Below are positions 19,633 to 28,373 of a stretch of DNA of 64,000 nucleotides, piece by piece; the stretch's first letter is position 1, and every line of letters begins with the position of its first letter. Source of the DNA: Mesorhizobium sp. M3A.F.Ca.ET.080.04.2.1 (GTDB lineage Bacteria > Pseudomonadota > Alphaproteobacteria > Rhizobiales > Rhizobiaceae); assembly GCF_003952525.1 (NCBI RefSeq), contig NZ_CP034451.1:744001-808000 (forward strand). Direction: 5' to 3'. Under the pieces are notes generated by a model. That model was not told where the DNA came from, ran no database searches, and was given only the letters and a program-made list of their open reading frames with translations. The position numbers and the translations under genes are program-made.

Positions 19633-20123
19633 GATTGCGCTCCCAATTTCTCTTTCAGAGCGATCATGGTCAGCGCCGCGCGGGCGGCGAAGCCGCCCTT
19701 GTCGCCTTCGCTGCGCCTGGCGCGGGTCCAGGCCTGCGCGTCATTCTCGGTGGTCAGGATGCCATTCCCGATCGCGATCGCCTCATGCACCGACAGATCC
19801 ATCAGCGCGCGGCTCGACTCATTGGCGACGATGTCGAAATGATAGGTGTCGCCCCGGATAATGGTGCCGAGCGCAACGAAACCATCGTAACGCGCGCCGC
19901 CTTCGCCGGCGCCGTCCAGCGCGAAGGATATCACGGCCGGGATTTCCAGCGAACCCGGGACGGTGACGACGTCATAGGTGGCGCCCGCTTCGTCCAGCGC
20001 GCCGGTCGCGCCTTCGAGCAGCGCGTCGGCGAGATCGTCGTGAAAGCGCGCCTCGATGATGAGCAGGTGCGCCTTCGCCTTCGGACGAATGAACGCTTTG
20101 CCGTGTTCGGATATGCCAGCCAT
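19629..20123 (-). CDS. ribH: 6,7-dimethyl-8-ribityllumazine synthase
   Basis: This 164-residue enzyme condenses 5-amino-6-ribitylamino-uracil with dihydroxybutanone phosphate. Visible family motifs include [12 protein letters not shown] and [18 protein letters not shown], which carries the catalytic His after RGDT. The C-terminal [10 protein letters not shown] and AALTMIAL also match the family. It precedes nusB with an ATGA overlap, the usual ribH-nusB pair. Confidence 0.95.
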   Translation of the reverse strand: MAGISEHGKAFIRPKAKAHLLIIEARFHDDLADALLEGATGALDEAGATYDVVTVPGSLEIPAVISFALDGAGEGGARYDGFVALGTIIRGDTYHFDIVANESSRALMDLSVHEAIAIGNGILTTENDAQAWTRARRSEGDKGGFAARAALTMIALKEKLGAQS

Positions 20124-20208
20124 AAAAGTCTCCGGGGGATCGCCGGTGACTTAGGCCGAAGCCGGGTTGATCGCAAGCGGAAGATGTTACTATGCGACGC
20201 TGCGTAAT

Positions 20209-20319
20209 TTAATCAGGCCGACGTGTTGGTGCAGTCTCCAGGTCTCTGGCCCAAGCCTCGATCTCTTTCTGATCAATCACTCGGCCAGCATCGATATCCG
20301 CCAGCACCTCAAAGCTCAT
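20209..20319 (-). pseudogene. Possible remnant of a small antitoxin-like protein
   Basis: In the 236-base gap between ribE and ribH an open frame reads MSFEVLADIDAGRVIDQKEI and continues EAWARDLETAPTRRPD (36 residues). The middle resembles the C-terminal tails of small RHH/CopG-like antitoxins in rhizobia. The DNA-binding part and any toxin partner are missing. The frame stays open upstream to 20400 over the end of ribE, but that part has no such character. It could be a decayed cassette or chance similarity. Confidence 0.3.
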
Positions 20320-20359
20320 CCGTCGATGATCGACCGCCTTCTGCCTTCGGCCTGAACCA

Positions 20360-20977
20360 TCAAAGCCCTTCTTTAGCCGCCTCCACCAATCGTGCGGCAT
20401 AGCGCGCCATGGTGTCGATTTCGATATTGACGCGGTCGCCGGTCCGGCGGTCGCCCCAGGTGGTGACGCTCAGCGAATGCTGGATCAAGAGCACGTCGAA
20501 ACGGGTGCCTTCGACCTTGTTGACGGTGAGCGACGTGCCATCGAGCGCGACCGAGCCCTTCGGCGCAATGAATCGCGCGAGGTGGCGTGGCGCGTCCAGC
20601 GTGAAACGCACGGCATCGCCCTCTTCCTTGCGCTCGACGATCTGGGCCGTGCCGTCGACATGGCCGGAGACGATATGGCCGCCGAGCTCGTCGCCGATCT
20701 TCAGCGCCCGCTCGAGGTTGATCCGGGTGCCGGATTTCCAGCCTGCTGCGGTGGTCAGCCTGAGCGCTTCTTCCCAGGCCTCGACCTCGAACCAGCGCGC
20801 GTTGGAGCCCTGCTCGGGCAATCCGGTCACGGTCAGGCAGACGCCGCCGCAGGAAATCGAAGCGCCGATCGCAATCGTCGCGGGGTCGTACGCCGTGTCG
20901 ATGCGCAGGCCGATACCTTCGCTGAGCCGCTTCACGTTGGCGACAGTGCCAACGTCGGTGACAATTCCGGTAAACAT
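20360..20977 (-). CDS. ribE: Riboflavin synthase alpha subunit
   Basis: This 205-residue protein consists of two similar lumazine-binding barrels. It starts with the invariant MFTGIV; barrel 1 contains GASISCGGVCLTVTG and GGHIVSGHVDG, and barrel 2 contains KGSVALDGTSLTVN. It dismutates two lumazine molecules to riboflavin plus the ribitylamino-pyrimidine. It lies 61 bases after ribD. No FMN riboswitch sequence precedes it. Confidence 0.95.
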   Translation of the reverse strand: MFTGIVTDVGTVANVKRLSEGIGLRIDTAYDPATIAIGASISCGGVCLTVTGLPEQGSNARWFEVEAWEEALRLTTAAGWKSGTRINLERALKIGDELGGHIVSGHVDGTAQIVERKEEGDAVRFTLDAPRHLARFIAPKGSVALDGTSLTVNKVEGTRFDVLLIQHSLSVTTWGDRRTGDRVNIEIDTMARYAARLVEAAKEGL

Positions 20978-21038
20978 CAGTTTCGGTCTTTCCGTATGAC
21001 CATGCTCCTATCCAAGAACCGGTCCTCACTTCTTGGAG

Positions 21039-22166
21039 TCATGGTCGTGTCCACTCGGCGTAGCCGTCCTCCCCGAAGCGCATTTCGCGCAACTTGCGGA
21101 AACCCGGCGGGATGTGGTCAGCGTCTATAGGCGATGCAATGCCGTCCTCGCCGATCGCATCCGGCCCTCGGAACAACACGATGCGGTCGACCAGTTCTTC
21201 GTCCAGGAACGCCTTGGCGACCTTGGCGCCGCCCTCGACGAGCACGCTCGCCATGCCGAGTGCCGCCAGATCCTCGAGCAATTCCGGCAAAGCCACCTCG
21301 CCTTCATGCGTCTCGGTGCCGATGAAATGCACGCCAGCGCGCTCGAGAGCTGCCCTGCGGTGCGCGTCGGCTTCGAGGCAGGCCGCCACATAGAGCGGCA
21401 CGTGGTCTACGCCGGAGACCAGCTTTGAGGATTCGGGCAGGCGAATCTGGCGATCGAGGATGATGCGCGCCGGCGAGCGGGTCTCCAGGCCCGGCAGGCG
21501 CACGGTCAGCGCAGGATCATCCTCCAGCGCCGTGCCGATGCCGACAAGAATGGCGTCGGCCTCGGCGCGCATCATATAGACCTCGCGGCGCGCAATCTCG
21601 CCGGTGATCGCGATCTGGCCGGCCCCTCTCCTGCCGATCTTGCCGTCGCTCGAAAGCGCAAGCTTCAGTATCACTTCGGGCCGCTTCTTAAGCGATCGAA
21701 TCAAGTAACCGGCCATCTGCTCGGAAGCTTCGGCGGCCAGCACTTTCTCCACCACCTCTATGCCGGCGGAGCGCAGGATGGCGTAGCCCCTACCGGAGAC
21801 GCGCGGGTCGGGATCGCTCGCTGAACCCACGACCCGAGCAATGCCGGCGTTGACCAGCGCATTCGCACAGGGCGGCGTGCGGCCGTGATGGGCGCAAGGC
21901 TCCAACGTGACATAGGCGGTGGCGCCCCGCGCCAATTCGCCTGCCTCCACCAACGCTTCGGTCTCGGCATGCGGCCGGCCGCCGACGGCAGTGACGCCGG
22001 TGCCAACGATCATCGGGCCGGCGCCGTCGTCGCGTACGATGATCGTGCCGACTGAGGGATTGGTCGAGGTGCGTCCGGCATTGCGACGCGATAGCCTCAG
22101 CGCCGCGGCCATGTAGCGGCGATCAAGAGCTCCCTGTTCGGCCTCGCTCAATCGAGATCCCGCCAT
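21039..22166 (-). CDS. ribD: Bifunctional riboflavin deaminase/reductase RibD
   Basis: This 375-residue fusion has an N-terminal deaminase with zinc motif His66-Ala-Glu68, Cys91 and Cys100 (GGRPHAETEAL, EPCAHHGRTPPC). The C-terminal reductase of the DHFR fold starts near RPEVILKLALSSDGKIG (about 162) and contains VLVEGGAKVAKAFL. It catalyses the second and third steps of riboflavin synthesis. The start follows the nrdR stop by two bases, so nrdR and ribD are co-transcribed, a widespread arrangement in rhizobia. Confidence 0.96.
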   Translation of the reverse strand: MAGSRLSEAEQGALDRRYMAAALRLSRRNAGRTSTNPSVGTIIVRDDGAGPMIVGTGVTAVGGRPHAETEALVEAGELARGATAYVTLEPCAHHGRTPPCANALVNAGIARVVGSASDPDPRVSGRGYAILRSAGIEVVEKVLAAEASEQMAGYLIRSLKKRPEVILKLALSSDGKIGRRGAGQIAITGEIARREVYMMRAEADAILVGIGTALEDDPALTVRLPGLETRSPARIILDRQIRLPESSKLVSGVDHVPLYVAACLEADAHRRAALERAGVHFIGTETHEGEVALPELLEDLAALGMASVLVEGGAKVAKAFLDEELVDRIVLFRGPDAIGEDGIASPIDADHIPPGFRKLREMRFGEDGYAEWTRP

Positions 22167-22168
22167 GC

Positions 22169-22648
22169 TCAGCCGGCGTCCTCTTCACTTTTTTCCTCGT
22201 CGCCCTTCAATTCGCCCAGCAGTTCGTGGAAATCCTTGGCTTCGCGGAAATTGCGATAGACCGAGGCGAAGCGGACATAGGCGACGTCGTCGAGCGACTT
22301 GAGCGCCTCCATCACCAGGCGGCCGACCTCGCCCGAGGCCACTTCCGTTTCGCCGGAGCTTTCCAACTGGCGCACGATTCCGGTCACTGCGCGGTCGATG
22401 CGCTCGGGGTCGACATTGCGCTTGCGCACCGCGATCTCGACCGAGCGCAGGAGTTTGTCGCGATCGAACGGAACCTTGCGGCCGGACTTCTTGATGACGA
22501 CGAGGTCGCGCAGTTGCACGCGCTCGAACGTGGTGAAGCGGCCGCCGCAATCGGGACACACGCGCCGCCTGCGGATTGCCGCGCCATCCTCGGCCGGGCG
22601 CGAATCCTTCACCTGCGTATCTTCGGACTGGCAATAGGGGCAGCGCAT
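22169..22648 (-). CDS. nrdR: Transcriptional repressor NrdR
   Basis: The product has 159 residues from the ATG at 22648. The zinc ribbon ligands are Cys3, Cys6, Cys31 and Cys34 (MRCPYCQ and [16 protein letters not shown]). An ATP-cone domain follows ([20 protein letters not shown]). NrdR senses dATP/ATP and represses ribonucleotide reductase genes. The C-terminal Glu/Asp-rich tail ([10 protein letters not shown]) is a little longer than in E. coli. The upstream extension of the frame to 22951 is non-coding. Confidence 0.96.
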   Translation of the reverse strand: MRCPYCQSEDTQVKDSRPAEDGAAIRRRRVCPDCGGRFTTFERVQLRDLVVIKKSGRKVPFDRDKLLRSVEIAVRKRNVDPERIDRAVTGIVRQLESSGETEVASGEVGRLVMEALKSLDDVAYVRFASVYRNFREAKDFHELLGELKGDEEKSEEDAG

Positions 22649-22793
22649 GGAGAGCCTTTGGTTCGCGATTCTTGGCTTGCGGAAAGGCTTAGTGCTTTTT
22701 GCCGCTATGGCAAAGCCAGGAGGTCTTTCGCGCTTCACAGATAGCGAGGCGCCAGGCAGATTGCCAGCGCCCCTGCTCTGCACATCGCAGCGA

Positions 22794-23369
22794 TCAGGGC
22801 GCGACGTCGACCGTCGGAAAACCGCATGACAGGCCGAGGCTGCGATAGGCCTTGGTGAAGCCATCCATCGAGATCGTCCCGACAGGCTGCTTGCCGAACA
22901 CGACATCAACGGTGGAAGCGCGGCGCATCGCACGCAGCACGGCAAGAGCAATGTCGGTCTTGTTGTCCAGCATCCACTGGTCGCCTACATCGGCGCTGAC
23001 GGTCGCCTTTACCTTGCCCTTGTCGTCGCTGAACTCGGCCGCAATATGCTCCCCGGTCGGCAGATCCTTGTTCCGCAGGGCGATGACTATGCTCGGATAG
23101 CCGTTCGGGGGAAGCGCATCTCCGTTCGAGATGGCCAGCGTGAGAGTTCCCCCGGTGCCATAGGAATCGAGAAAGGCGGTCGAGGCGGCACAAGTCTTGC
23201 GCACCTCCTCGCCCGCCTTCAGTTCATCGACAATGGTCGACCACCGCCCGAATGTCTCTGTCTTCGGTGCCGGCAGCGAATCCGTTTGCGCGGCAACGGG
23301 CAACGCCGGCAAGGAAATGGCCAGCCAGCCAAGAACAGCACAGGCGGCGGGGCGGAAATTGCACATCAT
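22794..23369 (-). CDS. Secreted protein of unknown function between glyA and nrdR
   Basis: This 191-residue protein has a signal peptide (hydrophobic core [20 protein letters not shown], cleavage after AAQ near residue 28). The mature domain has two cysteines (about Cys60 and Cys183) that could pair. The second half ([20 protein letters not shown], then [15 protein letters not shown]) is vaguely like the IalB/invasion-associated periplasmic family, but the match is too weak for a name. It lies in the same direction as nrdR, 145 bases upstream of it. Confidence 0.75.
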   Translation of the reverse strand: MMCNFRPAACAVLGWLAISLPALPVAAQTDSLPAPKTETFGRWSTIVDELKAGEEVRKTCAASTAFLDSYGTGGTLTLAISNGDALPPNGYPSIVIALRNKDLPTGEHIAAEFSDDKGKVKATVSADVGDQWMLDNKTDIALAVLRAMRRASTVDVVFGKQPVGTISMDGFTKAYRSLGLSCGFPTVDVAP

Positions 23370-23447
23370 CCTCTCTCCTGTTCGGAGCGCCGCCCGATCA
23401 GAGGGCGGCGCGCTGCCGGCGGATAAGAGATGACCTGCGGCGCACGG

Positions 23448-24761
23448 TCAACCGAGATAGGGGTAGAGCGGGAAGCGATCAGTCAGTGCCGTGACCTTGG
23501 CCTTGACGGCCGCCTCGACGGCTGCATTGCCTTCGTCGGAGTTCGCCACCTTCAACCCGTCCAGCACCTCGGCGATGAGCTTGCCGATCTCGCGAAATTC
23601 GGCCTGGCCGAAGCCGCGCGTGGTGCCGGCCGGCGTGCCGAGGCGAACGCCCGAGGTGACGAAAGGCTTCTCCGGGTCGAAGGGAATGCCGTTCTTGTTG
23701 CAGGTAATGTTGGCGCGGCCAAGAGCCGCCTCGGCGCGCTTGCCGGTGGCGTTCTTCGGGCGCAGGTCGACCAGCATCAGATGGTTGTCCGTGCCGCCCG
23801 AAACGATATCGAGACCCGTTTCCTTGAGGCTGGATGCCAGCGCCTTGGCGTTGGCGACGATGCTTTCGGCGTAAATCTTGAAACTCGGCTTCAGCGCCTC
23901 GCCGAATGCCACCGCCTTGGCGGCGATGACATGCATGAGCGGGCCGCCCTGCAGACCCGGGAACACCGCCGAATTCATCTTCTTGGCGATATCCTCGTCA
24001 TTGCAGAGGATCATGCCGCCGCGCGGGCCGCGCAGCGACTTGTGCGTCGTCGTGGTCACGACATGGGCATAAGGCAGCGGCGATGGGTGTACGCCGCCCG
24101 CGACCAGGCCGGCGATATGGGCCATGTCGACCATCAGGTAGGCGCCGATCGAATCGGCGATCTCGCGGAAGCGCTTCCAGTCCCAGATACGCGAGTAGGC
24201 GGTGCCGCCGGCCAGGATCAGCTTCGGCTTGGTCTCATGCGCGGTCTTTTCGATCGCGTCCATGTCGAGCAAATGATCGTCCTTGCGCACGCCATAGGAA
24301 ACGACCTTGAACCACTTACCGCTCATGTTGACCGGCGAGCCGTGGGTGAGATGGCCGCCGGAATTGAGATCGAGGCCCATGAAGGTGTCGCCGGGCTGCA
24401 GCAGCGCCAGGAACACTGCCTGGTTCATCTGGCTGCCGGAGTTCGGCTGCACATTGGCGAAATTGCAGCCGAACAGCTTTTTGGCGCGCTCGATGGCGAG
24501 TTCCTCGGCTATGTCGACGAACTGGCAGCCGCCGTAGTAGCGCTTGCCCGGATAGCCTTCCGCATACTTGTTGGTCATGATCGACCCCTGGGCCTCGAGC
24601 ACGGCACGGGAGACGATATTTTCGGACGCGATCAGTTCGATCTCGTGGCGCTGGCGGCCGAGCTCCTTGCCGATAGCACCGAAAATTTCCGGATCGGCGT
24701 CGGCAAGCTTGGTCTCGAAAAAGGATTCGGAATTGCTGGAGGCTGCCGCGGCTGTTGACAT
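23448..24761 (-). CDS. glyA: Serine hydroxymethyltransferase
   Basis: The product has 437 residues from the ATG at 24761 ([20 protein letters not shown]), preceded by GGGAAAGC. The PLP-lysine motif is [20 protein letters not shown], and the substrate region includes [18 protein letters not shown]. It interconverts serine and glycine with tetrahydrofolate as one-carbon acceptor. An in-frame extension to 24899 is not family-like. The glyA-nrdR-rib order is conserved in rhizobia, here with one secreted protein gene in between. Confidence 0.97.
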   Translation of the reverse strand: MSTAAAASSNSESFFETKLADADPEIFGAIGKELGRQRHEIELIASENIVSRAVLEAQGSIMTNKYAEGYPGKRYYGGCQFVDIAEELAIERAKKLFGCNFANVQPNSGSQMNQAVFLALLQPGDTFMGLDLNSGGHLTHGSPVNMSGKWFKVVSYGVRKDDHLLDMDAIEKTAHETKPKLILAGGTAYSRIWDWKRFREIADSIGAYLMVDMAHIAGLVAGGVHPSPLPYAHVVTTTTHKSLRGPRGGMILCNDEDIAKKMNSAVFPGLQGGPLMHVIAAKAVAFGEALKPSFKIYAESIVANAKALASSLKETGLDIVSGGTDNHLMLVDLRPKNATGKRAEAALGRANITCNKNGIPFDPEKPFVTSGVRLGTPAGTTRGFGQAEFREIGKLIAEVLDGLKVANSDEGNAAVEAAVKAKVTALTDRFPLYPYLG

Positions 24762-25029
24762 AGCTTGCTTTCCCTTGGGGCCGGAGATCTGCGAGGTGGC
24801 CGCCATTAACACAGTTGTTTCTAACCTGCCACGTTTGCCGCGCGAAATTTGCTTGCCGAATTGCGCCAAAGCGCACCGGCTGGCGGGCCGTCTCGACACA
24901 TGATTTCCTGCATGGCGACACGCCTGGCCAAATGGAGCGCAATACCCGCGCCGGAACGCCAGCCGCAGGCTTGACGCTGTAGGCGCACAATTGCGGGCGG
25001 GGCTGGTGGGTCAAGCCCCCAGCAAACAG
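24762..25029. other. Upstream region of glyA
   Basis: This non-coding stretch has no recognised riboswitch fold or repeat. It should contain the glyA promoter. Confidence 0.5.
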
Positions 25030-25055
25030 AAAAGGCCGCTCGAGAGCGGCCTTTT
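25030..25055 (-). terminator. Terminator after the L,D-transpeptidase gene
   Basis: The perfect self-complementary arms AAAAGGCCGCTC and GAGCGGCCTTTT overlap in a GA core and end in T-runs on both strands. It lies 19 bases after the minus-strand stop at 25075. Confidence 0.88.
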
Positions 25056-25074
25056 CATTCGGCATTTCAGTTGC

Positions 25075-26343
25075 TTACAGCGAAGAAGTGATCTGCAGCT
25101 GCTCGTTGCCGTCGAGGCCGTAGATGTCGTCGCGGAACTGCACGACGCCGGGGCCGGTCGACCAGGCCGACAGATAAAGGAAGTGCACCGGCACGGGGTT
25201 GACGACCTGCACCGGAGTGTTCTCGCCGGTCTTGATCGTGGCCTCGAAATGCTGACGATCCCAGCCGGGCGTGTCACGCAGGATCCAGGTGACGAGGTCG
25301 CGCACGTTCTGGACGCGCACGCAGCCGGATGAATCGAAGCGCATGAGCTTGCCGAACAGGCTCTGCTGCGGCGTGTCGTGCATGTAGACGCCATCCGGGC
25401 TCGGGAAGTTGATCTTGACCGAGGCCATGGCGTTGCCGGCACCTGGGTCCTGCCGGAACCGGTATTTTTCGGCATCGTCGGTCGACCAGTCGACCGTCAT
25501 CGGATCGACCTCGTTGCCGTCCGGCGCGAACAGGCGGATGTGGCTGTCCTTGAGATAATTCGGGTCCTTCCGCATCAGCGGAATGATGTCCTTGCGCACG
25601 ATCGACACCGGCGCATTCCAGTAAGGATTGACGATGATCTCGTTGATCTTGGAATTGACGATCGGGGTCTGGCGATCGATCTTGCCGACGATCGCAGTGT
25701 GGCGAAGCACGACGCGGTCGTTCTCGACGGCTTCCACCTGCGCCGCCGGAATGTCGACCAGCACATAGCGATTGCCCAACGTGCCGGCCTTCTCGCGCAG
25801 ACGCTGCAGATTGGTCTGCAGTTGGCCGAGCCGGATCTGCGCCGAGACGTTCATCGCCGCATAGGTGTATTTGCCCATCGAGCCGTCGGCCGGCAGGCCG
25901 TGGCGGAGCTGGAAGCGCTTCACCGCCGAGTCGACATAGGAGTCGAACGCGGTCGAGACGCCGGCGCTCTGCGACAGGTCGCCCGACATCATCAGCCGCT
26001 TGCGCAGCGGCACGACATCCGGATCGTCGACGCCGAGCTGAAGCTTCTTGGTTGCCGGAACCTGTTCCCAGCCGCCTTGCCCGACAATGGTCTGATATTG
26101 CGCCACCGCCTGCTCGGTAAAGGCTACGGTCTGCAGACTGAAGATCGGCAGCGTCGAGGCAACCTTGCCGGTCTGGCTGGCGCGTGCGTCGAACTGGTCG
26201 TCCCAGTTGCCGCGGGCAGAGGATTTCAGGATATCCCCGATCACATCCTGTGCGCTGGCACGGCCCGCGACCATGGCGGCGGCGAGCGCGGAGGCTCCGG
26301 AAAGGAAGAAACGGCGGCTGGTTCTCATGGACGTTCCAGACAT
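25075..26343 (-). CDS. ldtP: L,D-transpeptidase (LdtP-like)
   Basis: This 422-residue protein has a twin-arginine-like signal (RTSRRFFLSGASALAAAM). A peptidoglycan-binding helix bundle lies at about residues 100-165 (PVGLRKR-type LRKRLMMSGD to YTYAAMNV), followed by a YkuD catalytic domain. His322 and Cys341 are in place (YMHDTPQQSLF; RFDSSGCVRVQNV). It would form 3-3 cross-links or attach proteins to peptidoglycan. An ATG at 26328 with GGAACG upstream is an equally likely start. The nearby ldtR gene encodes the regulator named for control of such an enzyme. Confidence 0.88.
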   Translation of the reverse strand: MSGTSMRTSRRFFLSGASALAAAMVAGRASAQDVIGDILKSSARGNWDDQFDARASQTGKVASTLPIFSLQTVAFTEQAVAQYQTIVGQGGWEQVPATKKLQLGVDDPDVVPLRKRLMMSGDLSQSAGVSTAFDSYVDSAVKRFQLRHGLPADGSMGKYTYAAMNVSAQIRLGQLQTNLQRLREKAGTLGNRYVLVDIPAAQVEAVENDRVVLRHTAIVGKIDRQTPIVNSKINEIIVNPYWNAPVSIVRKDIIPLMRKDPNYLKDSHIRLFAPDGNEVDPMTVDWSTDDAEKYRFRQDPGAGNAMASVKINFPSPDGVYMHDTPQQSLFGKLMRFDSSGCVRVQNVRDLVTWILRDTPGWDRQHFEATIKTGENTPVQVVNPVPVHFLYLSAWSTGPGVVQFRDDIYGLDGNEQLQITSSL

Positions 26344-26647
26344 TCTAGCTGTATCTAATCTCGCTCGGTTCGCTCTACTGGCGGGCTTGCCCGCACTCTA
26401 GGGTCGGCAATCTTAACAATTAGCCAACCATGATCCGCATAGCGAGGCCGCGACAAACGCGCAGCCCCGAAGCCGGCTCCAGGAAGCGCCAGGCATCTGC
26501 CCGCAGCGTCACCCGCATCCTCGCTTTCACCGGGATTATGGCGGCAACGTGGCCTTGACCCGCGATTTGCGTGCGGCGGCGGAAGGAAAAAAGCGACCGG
26601 TGTTTTTGAGCACTGGTGACCGCGACAACGGGGAGTGAACTGGCGAT
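26344..26647. other. Intergenic region upstream of ldtP
   Basis: It contains a small hairpin (GCGGGCTTGCCCGC near 26381-26394) and an AT-rich stretch at about 26400-26430. No gene was recognised. Confidence 0.45.
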
Positions 26648-27022
26648 CTAAGGTTTCTTGGCCTCGAGTTCCGAACAGAGTTGCAAGACTTGGTATTCGG
26701 GGTATCGCAAGACCTTGTTGTCCTGGAGCTTGAGCAGGAGGCCGCGCCGCTTTTCCGTACTGTGGGAATCGTCCGAGCACGTCATATCCAAGATGATGGC
26801 GTCGAGGCCCTTGACTTTCTGGACCCGGTCCAGAGTGCACCCAACTTCCCACATTTCCACGGATGTATCGGTGAACGTCACGATCGAGTCATTGTTGTCG
26901 CACGGGCTACTGCCTTCCGCGGCGAAGGAGCCTTGCCACCACTCTTCGGCGAAGCCCGCTTCTGGCGGCAGCGACAACGCCGCTGCGACAGAACAGATTG
27001 CGAAGCTATTCCTTCGACCCAT
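26648..27022 (-). CDS. Secreted cysteine-containing protein of unknown function
   Basis: This 124-residue protein has a signal peptide (SFAICSVAAALSLPPEAGFA, cleavage near residue 25). The mature chain has four cysteines (DNNDS preceded by PC, EVGCTL, DMTCSD, LQLCSEL), suggesting two disulfides in the periplasm. No family is recognised. It is encoded between ldtR and ldtP in the same direction, so it may belong to the same envelope stress programme, but that is only positional. Confidence 0.68.
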   Translation of the reverse strand: MGRRNSFAICSVAAALSLPPEAGFAEEWWQGSFAAEGSSPCDNNDSIVTFTDTSVEMWEVGCTLDRVQKVKGLDAIILDMTCSDDSHSTEKRRGLLLKLQDNKVLRYPEYQVLQLCSELEAKKP

Positions 27023-27197
27023 CGCCCCCCCTTGTGCCGGTCACACTAGGCATTGGGGAGGCAAAAGCAAAGGTCAGGCCCCCCTCCGGCATGCGTGGTC
27101 CGAAAAAAAGGGGCCGGCGCCTTTCGACACCGATCCCCCATTGTTTCCCCCGGCCGCGCTTCTCCGGCGCGGCTTCAGTGTCTCAGGCTTCCAATGC

Positions 27198-27713
27198 TTA
27201 CATCCGGTAAGCGATGGTGTCGTTCCAGAAGCGGTCGAGGCGCTGCAGCGCGCGGTTCATCTGCTTGAACTCGTCGGTGTTGATGCCGCCGACCTGCTCG
27301 ATCGAGCCGACATGGCGCTCGTAGAGGCCGGCAACGACTTCCGCCACCTCGTTGCCCTTCGGCGTCAGCGAGACGCGGACCGAGCGGCGATCGATGCGCG
27401 AGCGCTGGTGGTTGATGAAGCCGAGGTCGACCAGCTTCTTCAGATTGTAGGAGACATTCGAGCCGAGATAGTAACCACGCGAGCGCAGTTCGCCGGCGGT
27501 CAGCTCCGAGTTGCCGATGTTGAAGAGCAGCAGCGCCTGGATGGCGTTGATGTCGGAGCGGCCGTTGCGATCGAACTCATCCTTGATCACGTCAAGCAGG
27601 CGGCGGTGCAGACGCTCCACCAACTGCAGCGATTCCATGTACAGCGAACGGATCGCCTCGCGGCGATCGTCGGAAACGTTAGCGGTCTTCGCCGCCGGAC
27701 GCGAATTGATCAT
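27198..27713 (-). CDS. ldtR: MarR-family regulator LdtR
   Basis: The product has 171 residues from the ATG at 27713, with GAGAGG nine bases upstream; a frame from 27758 is possible. The winged-helix MarR domain includes INAIQALLLFNIGNSELTAG and RGYYLGSNVSYNLKKLVDLG, followed by the wing RSRIDRRSVRVSLTPKG. The sequence strongly resembles LdtR of rhizobia and Liberibacter, which controls an L,D-transpeptidase gene and osmotic tolerance. Here an ldtP-like gene is two positions downstream. A 12-bp palindrome lies upstream at 27820. Confidence 0.9.
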   Translation of the reverse strand: MINSRPAAKTANVSDDRREAIRSLYMESLQLVERLHRRLLDVIKDEFDRNGRSDINAIQALLLFNIGNSELTAGELRSRGYYLGSNVSYNLKKLVDLGFINHQRSRIDRRSVRVSLTPKGNEVAEVVAGLYERHVGSIEQVGGINTDEFKQMNRALQRLDRFWNDTIAYRM

Positions 27714-27819
27714 TGTCTTTGCCTCTCGTTTGTCGCCCGGTGATTTTTTGTTCTTCACCTTGATCGCGACACTATCGAATACTCATAAAATTCGACTTAA
27801 ACGCCAGGGCTAACAAGAG

Positions 27820-27831
27820 CTTACCGGTAAG
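27820..27831. promoter_or_regulatory. 12-bp palindrome upstream of ldtR
   Basis: CTTACCGGTAAG is a perfect dyad 107 bases upstream of the ldtR start. It could be an autoregulatory MarR site. No second copy was found in front of ldtP. Confidence 0.35.
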
Positions 27832-27950
27832 TGGTTTCGAAAGAGGATTAACGAACGGTCACGTGAACAAGATCAATTAACCTAAAGGTTTAGCCAATAG
27901 CCGCGGGCAAAATCCGGTCCGGATTTGGGCTGCCTCGGCGGCCCGCCAGC

Positions 27951-28373
27951 CTATTGGCGGAGCTGGCGCTTCTGCAGCCAGATCGTCACGCGGAAGACGA
28001 CATAGAGCAGCGCCACGCAGCCATGCGAGACGATGATCAGGAGCCGGTGGCCGAACAGATCCGGAAAGCCGGCATACATCACGATCTCGGTCGCCGCGCA
28101 GATGAACCAGATCACCGGCCCCCAGGACGCCAGCATCCACAACCCGGCGGCGGCGAAGGGAAAGAAGACGGCGAGCGTCACTGCAGCCACCTGCCAGTGC
28201 ACGGGCATCAGGTCGAAGCGCCACAGCGGTCCCTGGTAGATGCCGATCAGCCGGATCCAGTAGAGAACGCCGAACAGCAGGCAGTAGCCGGCGATCACAC
28301 GCTGGAACCAGGCGAAGATGATCTCGGTGGTCGATGGCTGCAGCACCACGCGCCGTGAGGTGACCTCGCTCAC
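27951..28373 (-). CDS. Four-helix inner-membrane protein of unknown function
   Basis: This 140-residue protein starts at a GTG at 28373 whose last bases overlap the stop of the hydrolase gene (GTGA), indicating coupling. Four transmembrane helices are visible (for example AGYCLLFGVLYWIRLIGIY and LIIIVSHGCVALLYVVFRVT). It resembles conserved rhizobial proteins found beside ldtR, possibly the DUF6163 group, although I cannot confirm that. No catalytic motif is visible. Confidence 0.72.
   Translation of the reverse strand: MSEVTSRRVVLQPSTTEIIFAWFQRVIAGYCLLFGVLYWIRLIGIYQGPLWRFDLMPVHWQVAAVTLAVFFPFAAAGLWMLASWGPVIWFICAATEIVMYAGFPDLFGHRLLIIVSHGCVALLYVVFRVTIWLQKRQLRQ

Noticed and set aside
19629..22166. 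FMN riboswitch near the riboflavin genes
   Set aside because: I looked for the conserved RFN core in the gaps before ribD, ribE and ribH and did not find it.
23430..24758. Long plus-strand frame antisense to glyA
   Set aside because: No family features; it mirrors glyA codon structure.
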